Below the pieces are notes generated by a model. That model was given only the letters and a program-made list of their open reading frames with translations. It did not search any database and was not told the origin of the DNA. Below, piece after piece: positions 33,665 to 41,861 of a stretch of 42,013 bases of DNA. Source of the DNA: Opitutia bacterium (GTDB taxonomy: Bacteria > Verrucomicrobiota > Verrucomicrobiia > Opitutales > UBA953); the NCBI GenBank assembly GCA_947378905.1, contig CANCLV010000004.1:1-42013 (forward strand). The letters run 5' to 3'. Made by a program: the position numbers and the translations under genes. Within the stretch, counting starts at the first letter, position 1; the number at the start of each line of letters is the position of its first letter.

Positions 33665-34402
33665 TTAACTGATTAAGGCGGCAATATCTTCAGGTCTTTC
33701 GAGGTGTAAAGCATGCCCGGCTGACTCGATAAGACTGATTCGGGCCTTGGGAATACGTTCGCCCATCCTGTGGCCAATCTCGATAAACTTTGGGTCCTTT
33801 TCGCCGACAACGATGTCCACTGGGCAACGCAGTTCTTTGAGTCGGGGCCACAGGGAAGGAAGGCTGGCGGTGCCGACATTTTCAAGACTCAGCGCTAGGC
33901 CTTCGGATGTATTTTTTAGGCGACGTTCTAAAATCGGATCTAGTCGATCGGGTGGAAGGGACATCAAGGGACGAAAGAAAGTTTTTCCATTCCAATATTT
34001 GATGAACGGTTTCACGCCATGAATGCGGATGAAGTGAGCTAAGGCTTGATCGCCTTTTAGTCTTTCGGCAGATTCAGTCTCATCGGCAATACCTGGACTA
34101 GATCCGATAAGGATAAGTTTTTGAATTCGATCTGGATGATTGAGTGCCCAGTTGAGTGCGAGTCGACCGCCCATCGAGTAGCCTAATAGAATGACCTGTT
34201 TGCTCGAGCCCACGGCCTCGGAAATAATTTCCATATGGGCATCGAGAGAATATTTTTGGGAGTCTACTTCCTGTTTTAATTTTCCATGACCAGGCCAATC
34301 GGGTGTAATAAATTCAACACGATCCTCGTTTACCAAAGATTTGAGAGGCTCAAAGTCTTGATGACTTCCGGTAAAACCGTGGAGGGCGACCACTTTTAGC
34401 AT
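33665..34402 (-). CDS. menH: Alpha/beta hydrolase resembling MenH (SHCHC synthase)
   Basis: 245 residues of alpha/beta-hydrolase fold. Oxyanion and lid features: VVALHGFTGSHQDFEPL, TPDWPGHG, nucleophile elbow LLGYSMGGRLAL (Ser), IGSSPGIADETESAERLKGDQ, FIKYWNGKTFFRPL, Asp in VVGEKDPKF, His in SAGHALHLERPE. The SPGI-(x)-ER-(x)-D and W-x-x-FF pattern is typical of MenH, which makes 2-succinyl-6-hydroxy-cyclohexadiene carboxylate in menaquinone synthesis. No other men gene is here, so other hydrolases of the family are possible. Starts without a Shine-Dalgarno sequence. Confidence 0.7.
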   Translation of the reverse strand: MLKVVALHGFTGSHQDFEPLKSLVNEDRVEFITPDWPGHGKLKQEVDSQKYSLDAHMEIISEAVGSSKQVILLGYSMGGRLALNWALNHPDRIQKLILIGSSPGIADETESAERLKGDQALAHFIRIHGVKPFIKYWNGKTFFRPLMSLPPDRLDPILERRLKNTSEGLALSLENVGTASLPSLWPRLKELRCPVDIVVGEKDPKFIEIGHRMGERIPKARISLIESAGHALHLERPEDIAALIS

Positions 34403-34485
34403 TTCAAGATGAGTTAGGGTGAGAAATTTAATTGAGACGTCGGGTTGCGAGTCGGCTGGTTTCTTTAAAACTGATTAACGAGATT

Positions 34486-34971
34486 ATGAACAAAATACGA
34501 GTTAAACCATGGAATCGTGTCGACGGCCCGATTTATAGCCTATCAACGACTGCACATGGCAAAGGAAATTTAAACATCTGTAGTTACGTAACACCCATAT
34601 CCATGAAGCCTAAAAGATATATTGTGGGTGTATATAAAGGCACCAAGACGCTTGAAAATCTCGAGGAGAATCCCGAAGGAGTCCTAAATTTCATGACCAG
34701 TAAAATGTCGAGTCTCGTTAATTTACTCGGTAAAAAATCAGGCCACAAAATCGATAAAATTAAGAAGCTAGGTGATCGCATTCAACTCAGTGAAGATGGA
34801 TTCTATTTACTTAAAGATTCACTCGCGACAGTGAGACTTAAATTCACGACGCGACTGGATGGCGGTGACCATTGGGCATGGCTTGCGGAAGTCGTCTCAT
34901 ACGAAAATAATAACGACCATAAACCTCTCACGTTAGAATATCTAAAGCGTCAGAAGGTAATTTTAGCTTAA
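34486..34971 (+). CDS. Flavin reductase-like (FMN-binding split barrel) protein
   Basis: 161 residues from the ATG at 34486; a TTG at 34432 would add a basic stretch with no family match and is rejected. The order NICSYVTPISMKPKRYIVGVYKGTKTLENLEENPEGVLNFMTSK matches the flavin reductase/HpaC-like split-barrel fold, in which N-x-C/S-Y-x-(T/S)-x-(I/V)-(S/A) lines the FMN. The C-terminal half has HWAWLAEVVSYENNN. It may supply reduced flavin or bind FMN for another partner; none is evident. It abuts the convergent speA stop with zero bases between. Confidence 0.65.
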   Translation: MNKIRVKPWNRVDGPIYSLSTTAHGKGNLNICSYVTPISMKPKRYIVGVYKGTKTLENLEENPEGVLNFMTSKMSSLVNLLGKKSGHKIDKIKKLGDRIQLSEDGFYLLKDSLATVRLKFTTRLDGGDHWAWLAEVVSYENNNDHKPLTLEYLKRQKVILA

Positions 34972-36924
34972 TTACTTTTTCTTTTTCGACTTCTTGAGAT
35001 TCGATTTCTCCTCGCGATGAGGAATCAAGTAAGTACGTCCACGTATCAATTTTTCGTATAAGTCTACCATAGCGACCCCTTCGCGTGGTCGCACAGAGTC
35101 TGCTCTGGTGGCTTTGTCGACCTGACGTTTAAGCATACGGCAAAGGTCCTCGGAGTTGTACTGAATCATGTCGAGAATACGTGCCACGGAGTAACCGGGA
35201 ATACTTTCTTCGATGTAGAAACCGTCTTCTTCGTCATCTTCTAAGAAAACGTGGGCTTCATTAACTCGACCAAAAAGATTATGTAAGTCGCCCATAATAT
35301 CTTGATACGCACCGACCATGAATGCGCCGATGTAGTAAGGTTGATTTTCTTTAAGTGGGTGGAGTGCTAAAGTGCGGCGAACGTCTTCGAGGTCGATAAA
35401 GTCATCTACCTTACCATCGGAGTCGCAGGTGATATCCACCAGCGTCGCTTGAACAGAGGGGCGTTCATTGAGGCGGTGGATCGGAGCGATAGGGAAGAGC
35501 TGATCGAGTGCCCAGTGGTCGAGCAGCGATTGGAATACGGAGAAATTACAGACGTACTGCTCGGCCAGCATAGAATCGAGGCGAGCGAGCTCATCAGGAA
35601 TATCAGCAGTGTTTGATAGGCTTTGTCGGATTTGGCGGCAGATGTCCCAGAAGAGGCGATCAGCCATCGCACGATCGGCTAATTTTAAATTACCGAGATT
35701 AAAACGGGCATGTGCCTCTTCACGTTTTTGTTTTGCGTCGTGATAGCGCTCAAGCGGATCGAACTTACGTTTATTCTTCCGAATGGCTTCGAGCTCGCGC
35801 ACAATTTGGTGGGCTTTGGCACTTGGCTTACCTTCGAGATTTTCATCGCGAGAGATTCGGTCAACCGCTTCAAAAATTAAAATGGAGTGGGGAGCGACTA
35901 ATGCTCGACCGGACTCGGAAACGATATCGGGGACCTCAATCTTACTTTCTTCACAAATTTGTTTGATGTTCGCAACGACGTCACGCGCGTATACTTCCAT
36001 GCTGTAATTCATGGAAGATTCAAAAGCGGAACGGCTGCCATCATAATCGATACCTAGGCCGCCACCGACATCGAGAAGTCCCATGGGGAAGCCCATGCGT
36101 TTAAGTTCGCAGTAAAAGCGCGCAGCTTCGGTAACCGCTTTTTTGATCGTACCGATATTGGGAACTTGCGAGCCGATGTGGAAGTGGACGAGGCGTAGTG
36201 CATCTTTCATTTTCGCCTTCGTTAATTTTTCCGCGGCGACGACAATTTCAGAAGCCGTTAAGCCGAACTTGGCATTTTCCCCTGTGCTATCGGCCCATTT
36301 ACCTTCGCCGGCAGTGGTTAATTTAACACGGATACCGATATGTGGCTGCACGCCCATGCGACGGGCAATCCGGATGATGGCATCTACTTCAGAAAGTTGT
36401 TCGACAACGATGATGGTTTGTTTGCCGAGGCGGCGACCCATCAAGGCGAGCTCGATATATTCTTCATCTTTGTAACCGTTACAGATGAGTAGTGCTTTGC
36501 GATTTTCGAGCAGCGCGAGCGCGATGATGAGTTCGGGTTTAGATCCAGCTTCTAATCCGAAATCGTACTCTTCGCCTGCATCGAGAATTTCTTCTACGAC
36601 TTCGCGAAGTTGATTTACTTTAATAGGGAAAACTCCGCGATAGCGTGCATGGTAATCTTCTTCTTCAATGGCACGACGGAAAGCTTCGTTGATTTGAGTG
36701 ACGCGTTGACGGAGTAAATCTTGAACGCGGATGGTGAGGGGCGGTTTTAAGCCTGACGCTTCCGCTTCCTTGACGATATCGGCAATGCGAATTTTTCGAT
36801 GGTCGCCCTTAGGGTGAACACAGAGATTCCCTTGAGCGTCGACGGAGAAGTTATTACCTCCCCAGCGTTTAAAGCCGTAGTAATCTTCGGCGTGTTTGAT
36901 GGTCCAAGACGGTTGTTTACTCAC
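34972..36924 (-). CDS. speA: Biosynthetic arginine decarboxylase
   Basis: 650 residues from a GTG at 36924, close to the E. coli SpeA length of 658. Fold type III PLP enzyme: YYGFKRWGGNNFSVDAQGN at the front, GVFPIKVNQ with the PLP lysine, GLEAGSKPELI, HFHIGSQVPN, LDVGGGLGIDYDGS, VSESGRALVAPHS, and the C-terminal IGAFMVGAYQDIMGDLHNLFG. It makes agmatine from arginine on the way to putrescine and spermidine. The tail is lysine rich (NLKKSKKKK). No speB or agmatine deiminase gene lies nearby. The start context lacks a Shine-Dalgarno sequence. Confidence 0.96.
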   Translation of the reverse strand: MSKQPSWTIKHAEDYYGFKRWGGNNFSVDAQGNLCVHPKGDHRKIRIADIVKEAEASGLKPPLTIRVQDLLRQRVTQINEAFRRAIEEEDYHARYRGVFPIKVNQLREVVEEILDAGEEYDFGLEAGSKPELIIALALLENRKALLICNGYKDEEYIELALMGRRLGKQTIIVVEQLSEVDAIIRIARRMGVQPHIGIRVKLTTAGEGKWADSTGENAKFGLTASEIVVAAEKLTKAKMKDALRLVHFHIGSQVPNIGTIKKAVTEAARFYCELKRMGFPMGLLDVGGGLGIDYDGSRSAFESSMNYSMEVYARDVVANIKQICEESKIEVPDIVSESGRALVAPHSILIFEAVDRISRDENLEGKPSAKAHQIVRELEAIRKNKRKFDPLERYHDAKQKREEAHARFNLGNLKLADRAMADRLFWDICRQIRQSLSNTADIPDELARLDSMLAEQYVCNFSVFQSLLDHWALDQLFPIAPIHRLNERPSVQATLVDITCDSDGKVDDFIDLEDVRRTLALHPLKENQPYYIGAFMVGAYQDIMGDLHNLFGRVNEAHVFLEDDEEDGFYIEESIPGYSVARILDMIQYNSEDLCRMLKRQVDKATRADSVRPREGVAMVDLYEKLIRGRTYLIPHREEKSNLKKSKKKK

Positions 36925-36954
36925 GTGTGTAGAGCGTCAGACATTTAATTGTCT

Positions 36955-37013
36955 CGCCGAGAGTGCAAGGGGAAATCGTGATAAGTTTAACCTTCGGACT
37001 CGACCCCTCGGCG
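36955..37013. repeat. Inverted repeat between speA and smug1
   Basis: CGCCGAG (36955-36961) and CTCGGCG (37007-37013) are perfect 7-base inverted arms, 45 bases apart, inside the 110-base divergent region. GGGG (36969-36972) and CCCC (37004-37007) give a competing pairing. A transcript reading to smug1 could fold it as a leader hairpin. Function unknown. Confidence 0.35.
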
Positions 37014-37034
37014 TCCTGGGATTGAGATAGGCAC

Positions 37035-37763
37035 ATGTCCGCGTCCGACATAATCAAAGCCACGATTAAATTGCGCTCACAATTACGTGACCTGCAATTT
37101 CCCAGTCCGGCTGATTATGTTTATAGTCCATTGGATTATGCTTGGGAGTCACACGAAGCTTATTTGACACAGTACGGTGCTATGGGACCCAAAAGAGTCC
37201 TTTTTTTAGGTATGAACCCTGGACCATTTGGAATGGCACAGACCGGGATTCCGTTTGGTGAAGTTGAGTCAGTTCGTGATTGGATGGGTTTGGAGCGTCC
37301 GGTAGGTCGACCCGATCGAGAGCATCCGAGTAAAAAAGTCACGGGCTTTGCGTGCACACGTTCTGAGGTAAGCGGTCGGAGACTTTGGGGATTATTCAAA
37401 GATCGATTTGGTTCTGCAGATAAGTTTTTTAAAGAACATTGGGTGCATAACTACAATCCGTTACTCTTTATCGAGAATACAAAAATCGGTCGCAACGTTG
37501 TGCCTGAAGAACTTCCAGCTGATTCTATTCGCACGGTTAACGAAGCATGTGATGCTTATCTTCGAGTTTTGGTTGATGAAATGAAAATCAAAATTGTGGT
37601 CGGGGTGGGTGGGTATGCTGAAACGCGTGCACGAGAAGCACTGAAGGGACATCAAATACAATTTGCGAAAGTCTTGCATCCCAGTCCCGCGAGTCCAGTT
37701 GCCAATCGTGGGTGGGCAGAGGCTGCCACGCGCGAACTTAAAGCACAAGGAGTCTGGCAATAA
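37035..37763 (+). CDS. SMUG1-type uracil-DNA glycosylase
   Basis: 242 residues. The catalytic motif GMNPGPFGMAQTGIPFGEV (about residues 59-77) is almost identical to vertebrate SMUG1, and the second motif HPSPASPVANRGW near residue 215 supplies the His-containing intercalation loop. The middle holds ACTRSEVSGRRLWGLFKDRFG and HNYNPLLF, as in this family. It removes uracil and 5-hydroxymethyluracil from DNA to begin base excision repair. Bacterial SMUG1 homologues are patchy and thought to be transferred. The stop TAA shares its last base with the ATG of the next gene (TAATG), so they are co-translated. Confidence 0.93.
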   Translation: MSASDIIKATIKLRSQLRDLQFPSPADYVYSPLDYAWESHEAYLTQYGAMGPKRVLFLGMNPGPFGMAQTGIPFGEVESVRDWMGLERPVGRPDREHPSKKVTGFACTRSEVSGRRLWGLFKDRFGSADKFFKEHWVHNYNPLLFIENTKIGRNVVPEELPADSIRTVNEACDAYLRVLVDEMKIKIVVGVGGYAETRAREALKGHQIQFAKVLHPSPASPVANRGWAEAATRELKAQGVWQ

Positions 37764-38563
37764 TGGCACTGATTGAATCTATTTTAGCACGTCCGTACTT
37801 TCGGCAGAAACTTTGGCAGTGGTGGTATCCGTATTTCACAAGGAAAGTTAAAAGTAAGGGTATCGATTTCCTGAATTATGCTTTTGAGACTGATACACCG
37901 ATGGGGATTCCGTTGGAAATTTCCGATGAGCAAAATCGACCTAATATCCAGCTTTATCATCACATTGCCGCTTATACAGATTTCCGTAATAAAAGAGTGC
38001 TCGAGGTGAGCTGCGGACATGGTGGAGGAGCTTCTTATCTTACTCGATATCTAAAGCCCGCCGAATATGTCGCGTTGGATTTAAATTCTGCGGCCATTGA
38101 ATATTGTCGAGCCCGTCACGCCGTAACTGGTTTGAAATTCATGCAAGGTGATGCGATGGTCTTACCTTTCGCTGATGAAAGTTTTGACATCGTGATTAAT
38201 GTTGAGGCCTCGCATTGTTACCCTGACTTTGCTAATTTTTTAAAAGAAGTTTCCCGTGTTTTGAAACCAGGTGGGCAATTGGTTTATGCAGATTTAAGAT
38301 ATGAAAGCGGAGTAGAAGAATGGATGAAGGATTTATTTGGTCAGCCTTCACTGCGTGTGAATCAGATGCGCCTCATTAATCCTGAAATCATTCGGGGTAT
38401 GGAATTAAACACACCACGCTATACCCAAATGGTGAAAGACTGTTTGCCCAATTATTGGCATAAATTGGCACTCGATTTTGCAGGCGTGAAGGGGTCGAGA
38501 CTCTATCGTGATGCTCAGAGTGGGGAACTCACTTATCGTTCGCTGCACTTAACTAAGATTTAA
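37763..38563 (+). CDS. SAM-dependent methyltransferase (Methyltransf_11 type)
   Basis: 266 residues. Class I methyltransferase with motif I LEVSCGHGGGASYLTRYLKP, acidic motif EYVALDLN, GDAMVLPFADESFDIVINVEAS and VLKPGGQLVYADLR. The EVSCGHGGG form is shared with phthiotriol/phenolphthiotriol methyltransferases and some sterol-like lipid methyltransferases, so a hydrophobic or lipid substrate is plausible but unproven. The N-terminal WQWWYPYFTRK is rich in aromatic residues. An AAGGAGT ten bases before the ATG is one of the few Shine-Dalgarno-like sequences in the window. It ends two bases before the stop of convergent ABC-F. Confidence 0.85.
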   Translation: MALIESILARPYFRQKLWQWWYPYFTRKVKSKGIDFLNYAFETDTPMGIPLEISDEQNRPNIQLYHHIAAYTDFRNKRVLEVSCGHGGGASYLTRYLKPAEYVALDLNSAAIEYCRARHAVTGLKFMQGDAMVLPFADESFDIVINVEASHCYPDFANFLKEVSRVLKPGGQLVYADLRYESGVEEWMKDLFGQPSLRVNQMRLINPEIIRGMELNTPRYTQMVKDCLPNYWHKLALDFAGVKGSRLYRDAQSGELTYRSLHLTKI

Positions 38564-38565
38564 GA

Positions 38566-40371
38566 CTAACCCTTTCGAGATTCGAGCTCTAACCAACGCT
38601 GCACGGCCACGTTGTGTTCTGCATCAATCGTTTGAAGGCGTTTTTGTAATTCAGCAAAAAGTGCTCCACCATTTTTATACACATCGGGATCGGCCAACTG
38701 GGCTGCTATTTTAGATTGTTCTGCTTCGAGTTCGGCAATCTTACCAGGAAGTTCCACAATATCTTGTCGGTCTTTATTGCTTAATTTTGCCGATTTGCCG
38801 GCGGCTGGTTTAGTTTCGGCTGTTGCAGTAACTTTAGTCACGGTTGGCTGTGCTCTTTTACTATTAGCGATTCGTTCTACTTCATTACGCCAATCAGTAT
38901 AACCACCCGTATGTTCGGTGACGATACCATTGCCTTCAAAGACAAGTGTACTTGTGACGACGTTGTCGAGGAAGTCTCGATCGTGACTGACGATGATGAG
39001 TGTACCTTTATATTCAACTAAGAGGTCTTCGAGTACGTCTAAGGTTTCAGCGTCTAAATCATTGGTAGGTTCATCGAGAACCAAAACATTAGCGGGTTTA
39101 GTGAACAAGCGTGCCAGCAGGAGACGATTACGTTCACCGCCGGAAAGCACTTTAGCTTTGGAGCGAGCGCGAGTGGGTTCGAACAAAAAATCCTGAAGGT
39201 AGCTGATTACATGTCGGGAGCGGCCTTGAACTTCTACGGTGTCGGAATCGCCAGCCAGGTTTTCAGCGACTGTTAAATTGTCGTTAATCAGCCCACGCAT
39301 TTGGTCGAAGTAAACGACTTCGAGTTTGGTACCAAATTTAATATTTCCACCCGTAGGTTGGAGCTGGCCCATTAACATTTTAACTAAAGTAGTTTTACCC
39401 GCACCGTTGGGACCGATGAGACCCACCTTATCTCCACGATTTAAGCGGAAGGTGAAATCGCGAATAATTTTCTGATCCTTGCCGTAAGAAAATTCAATAT
39501 TTTCGGCTTCAACCACGCGTTCGCCCGAACGATCTGCGGTGCTGATTTCCATTTTGGCGGCACCCGTGGCACTGCGCATGTCGGCACGGACTTGTCGCAG
39601 GACCTTTAACGCCTCCATGCGGGCATTAGATTTTGTTCGGCGAGCGCCAGGACTTCTGCGTGACCAAGCTTCTTCTTGAGAAAGTTTTTTATCGAAGGCT
39701 GCTTTTTGGCGTTCCTCCGCGATAAATAATTCTTCTTTTCTCACTAAGTAGGTATCGTAATCGCAAGACCAACTCATGAGTTTTCCGCGGTCGAGCTCGA
39801 TAATACGATTAGCCATGCGACGAAGAAAAGCCCGATCGTGCGTCACAAATAAGAGTGGGATTTTTTCTTCTAATAAAAATTCTTCCATCCAGAGAATCGA
39901 CTCCAAGTCCATGTGATTGGTTGGTTCATCGAGCAAAAGTAAATCAGGCTTAGCAGCTAAAGCTTGGGCGAGTAGGCAGCGACGCTTGAGGCCGCCCGAT
40001 AAATCATCAAAGGCTTTTTCGGGATCGAGTCCAAGTCGTTCGATTAAACTATCCACGCGGACATCTCGTTCCCAGTCTTCTTCGATGGAGTCGGCACGCA
40101 GTCCACTCTCTACAATGGAGCGGACATTTCCAGGTAGGTGATGAGGAATTTCTTGGGTTAGACGGGCTTGCGTTACACCATCGGGGTGTGTGACAGCTCC
40201 AGAGTCAGGTGTCATTTCTCCGGCGGCAATACGCATCAAAGTAGTTTTTCCAGCGCCATTTCGGCCCAGTAAACAAACTCTTTCTCCTTCTTCGATTTGT
40301 AAGTTTAAATGATCAAGCACGGCTGGCCCGCCGAAGTTAACGCAAATGTCTAGTAAACTGAGGAGAGCCAT
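38566..40371 (-). CDS. uup: ABC-F ATPase, Uup type
   Basis: 601 residues with two ABC domains and no membrane helices. First: Walker A LLGRNGAGKTTLM, signature LSGGLKRRCLLAQAL, Walker B LLLLDEPTNHMD. Second: Walker A LIGPNGAGKTTLVKM, signature LSGGERNRLLLARLF, Walker B VLVLDEPTNDLD. The linker between domains is arginine rich, and the C-terminal coiled-coil (about 530-600) is the Uup-type extension that binds DNA or ribosomes. ABC-F proteins act on ribosomes; Uup also influences transposon excision and rescue. It follows the MFS gene on the same strand across 59 bases. Confidence 0.93.
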   Translation of the reverse strand: MALLSLLDICVNFGGPAVLDHLNLQIEEGERVCLLGRNGAGKTTLMRIAAGEMTPDSGAVTHPDGVTQARLTQEIPHHLPGNVRSIVESGLRADSIEEDWERDVRVDSLIERLGLDPEKAFDDLSGGLKRRCLLAQALAAKPDLLLLDEPTNHMDLESILWMEEFLLEEKIPLLFVTHDRAFLRRMANRIIELDRGKLMSWSCDYDTYLVRKEELFIAEERQKAAFDKKLSQEEAWSRRSPGARRTKSNARMEALKVLRQVRADMRSATGAAKMEISTADRSGERVVEAENIEFSYGKDQKIIRDFTFRLNRGDKVGLIGPNGAGKTTLVKMLMGQLQPTGGNIKFGTKLEVVYFDQMRGLINDNLTVAENLAGDSDTVEVQGRSRHVISYLQDFLFEPTRARSKAKVLSGGERNRLLLARLFTKPANVLVLDEPTNDLDAETLDVLEDLLVEYKGTLIIVSHDRDFLDNVVTSTLVFEGNGIVTEHTGGYTDWRNEVERIANSKRAQPTVTKVTATAETKPAAGKSAKLSNKDRQDIVELPGKIAELEAEQSKIAAQLADPDVYKNGGALFAELQKRLQTIDAEHNVAVQRWLELESRKG

Positions 40372-40430
40372 AATCGTTGATTTGCGTTAAACTAAAATGA
40401 TAAGCGAGAAAACAATTCGAATTATAATAT

Positions 40431-41711
40431 TTAGCCGAGTTTCTTTAGTTTACCGATTTCGGGGAACTGCCAAGCGGTGATGCCCATCACCCCGAACACA
40501 GCAAATCCGCCCAGGATTACGGAATTAACCGTTCCGAAAATTCGTGCCATTAAGCCGGACTCGGCGACGCCTAGTTCGTTGGAGCAGCCAATGAAAATGG
40601 AAGTGACTGCAGAAACCCGGCCCATCATTTCGGGTGGTACGCTTGTTTGGAGAATCGTTTGACGAATGATTACATTAACCGCATCGGCTGCACCTGATAT
40701 AAAAAGAAATATACAACTTAAGATGAATGCACCAAAGAGTCCGAAGCCCAAGAATTGTGCGATAGGAATGGCAAAACCGAATCCAATAATACAGATGCCG
40801 AAAACTGCGAAAGAAGTATAGAGCGCTCGGCCGGCATTTTTAAAGGCAGGGAGAAATATGAGACAAACAGACATGCCGACCGCCCCTGTTGAGGTGGCTG
40901 CACGTAGAAAGCCAAAACCCCATTCACCCACGCCAAGCATTTCAGCGAATAAAGGAAGTAGGGCAACCGCACCACCCAGGAGAATCGCGAATAAATCTAA
41001 GGTAAATGCACCAAGCATGACACGTTGTCCGATCATGAAATTAATACCCGTCGTTAAGCTCTTGAGAATGGGTTCACGTGTTTTCGATTGAAGTTTCTGA
41101 GTTGTCCGAACGCAAAGAGTGGAGACCAGGGCACTAAAAAATAGTACCGCCATGACTGAATAAGCCAGAGTGGGTCCGCCTTGCCAGAGCATGATTCCGC
41201 CGATGAACGGACCGAGAACTGAGGCTAATTCAAAAAGCGTATTTCTCCAACGAATGGCACTCGACAGATGTGATCGTGGGAGAATTTCTGCGAGCATAGC
41301 TTGTCTTGAAGTTGTGAGGAAACTTCGAGCGAGGCCGCCTAGAAATACTATCGAGTATAGAAGTGTCAGTTGAACGGATGGACTCTCAAATTTGGGTGTA
41401 AAAAATAAAACTAACCCAAAGAGAAACATTGCAGCAATCGCAGAGCACGTGATGCGGTGGCGGTTGTGGTTATCCGCGAAGTGTCCGGCAAAAAGTACGG
41501 TACTGACGAATGGAATTACTTCAGCAAGGCCGATGCCACCGAGGGCGAGTGCGGCTTGTTTGTGATCCGCTTTGGTTATTTGGAAAACCTGCCATGCAAT
41601 CGCTACCGCTTGAATTTGAATCGCTAATGTACCGAGAACCAAGCCCGAGATATAAAAGCGGAAGGGGTTGGACTTTATAGCGGAAGTGCCTGTTGGTTCA
41701 TTTAAGTCCAT
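40431..41711 (-). CDS. MFS permease (EntS-like)
   Basis: 426 residues with about twelve hydrophobic segments, in the arrangement of the EntS/MFS_3 exporters. Near the front are LGTLAIQIQAVAIAWQVFQITK and GGIGLAEVIPFVSTVLFAGHFADNHNRHRI, the latter with the A-motif-like GHFADNHNRHR loop. The second half has NVIIRQTILQTSVPPEMMGRVSAVTSIF, typical of this subfamily. The substrate cannot be told; siderophore or small organic export is the usual family role. Transcribed toward uup, with glmM diverging upstream. Confidence 0.85.
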   Translation of the reverse strand: MDLNEPTGTSAIKSNPFRFYISGLVLGTLAIQIQAVAIAWQVFQITKADHKQAALALGGIGLAEVIPFVSTVLFAGHFADNHNRHRITCSAIAAMFLFGLVLFFTPKFESPSVQLTLLYSIVFLGGLARSFLTTSRQAMLAEILPRSHLSSAIRWRNTLFELASVLGPFIGGIMLWQGGPTLAYSVMAVLFFSALVSTLCVRTTQKLQSKTREPILKSLTTGINFMIGQRVMLGAFTLDLFAILLGGAVALLPLFAEMLGVGEWGFGFLRAATSTGAVGMSVCLIFLPAFKNAGRALYTSFAVFGICIIGFGFAIPIAQFLGFGLFGAFILSCIFLFISGAADAVNVIIRQTILQTSVPPEMMGRVSAVTSIFIGCSNELGVAESGLMARIFGTVNSVILGGFAVFGVMGITAWQFPEIGKLKKLG

Positions 41712-41717
41712 TCCACC

Positions 41718-41746
41718 GATTTGAAGAGCAATTGCCTAATCGTCAA
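41718..41746 (-). promoter_or_regulatory. Putative promoter of the MFS gene
   Basis: Minus strand: TTGACG (41746-41741), 17-base spacer, CAAATC (41723-41718), and 6 bases to the ATG at 41711. Strong -35, weak -10; it repeats the short -10 to ATG distance seen elsewhere. Confidence 0.35.
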
Positions 41747-41767
41747 ACCTGCTTAAAAAGTTAGTAA

Positions 41768-41783
41768 AATGTTTAAAAACATT
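41768..41783. promoter_or_regulatory. AT-rich palindrome between the MFS gene and glmM
   Basis: AATGTTT-AA-AAACATT, 7-base inverted arms with a 2-base centre, about 57 bases before the MFS start and about 79 before glmM. It has the size of a repressor dyad. The binding protein is unknown. Confidence 0.35.
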
Positions 41784-41861
41784 GGTCTTTCGTGATGGCT
41801 TTTAATCTTTCAATTAAGGGGCATTTACCTCCATAATGAACTTTAACCCATTTTAATAATT

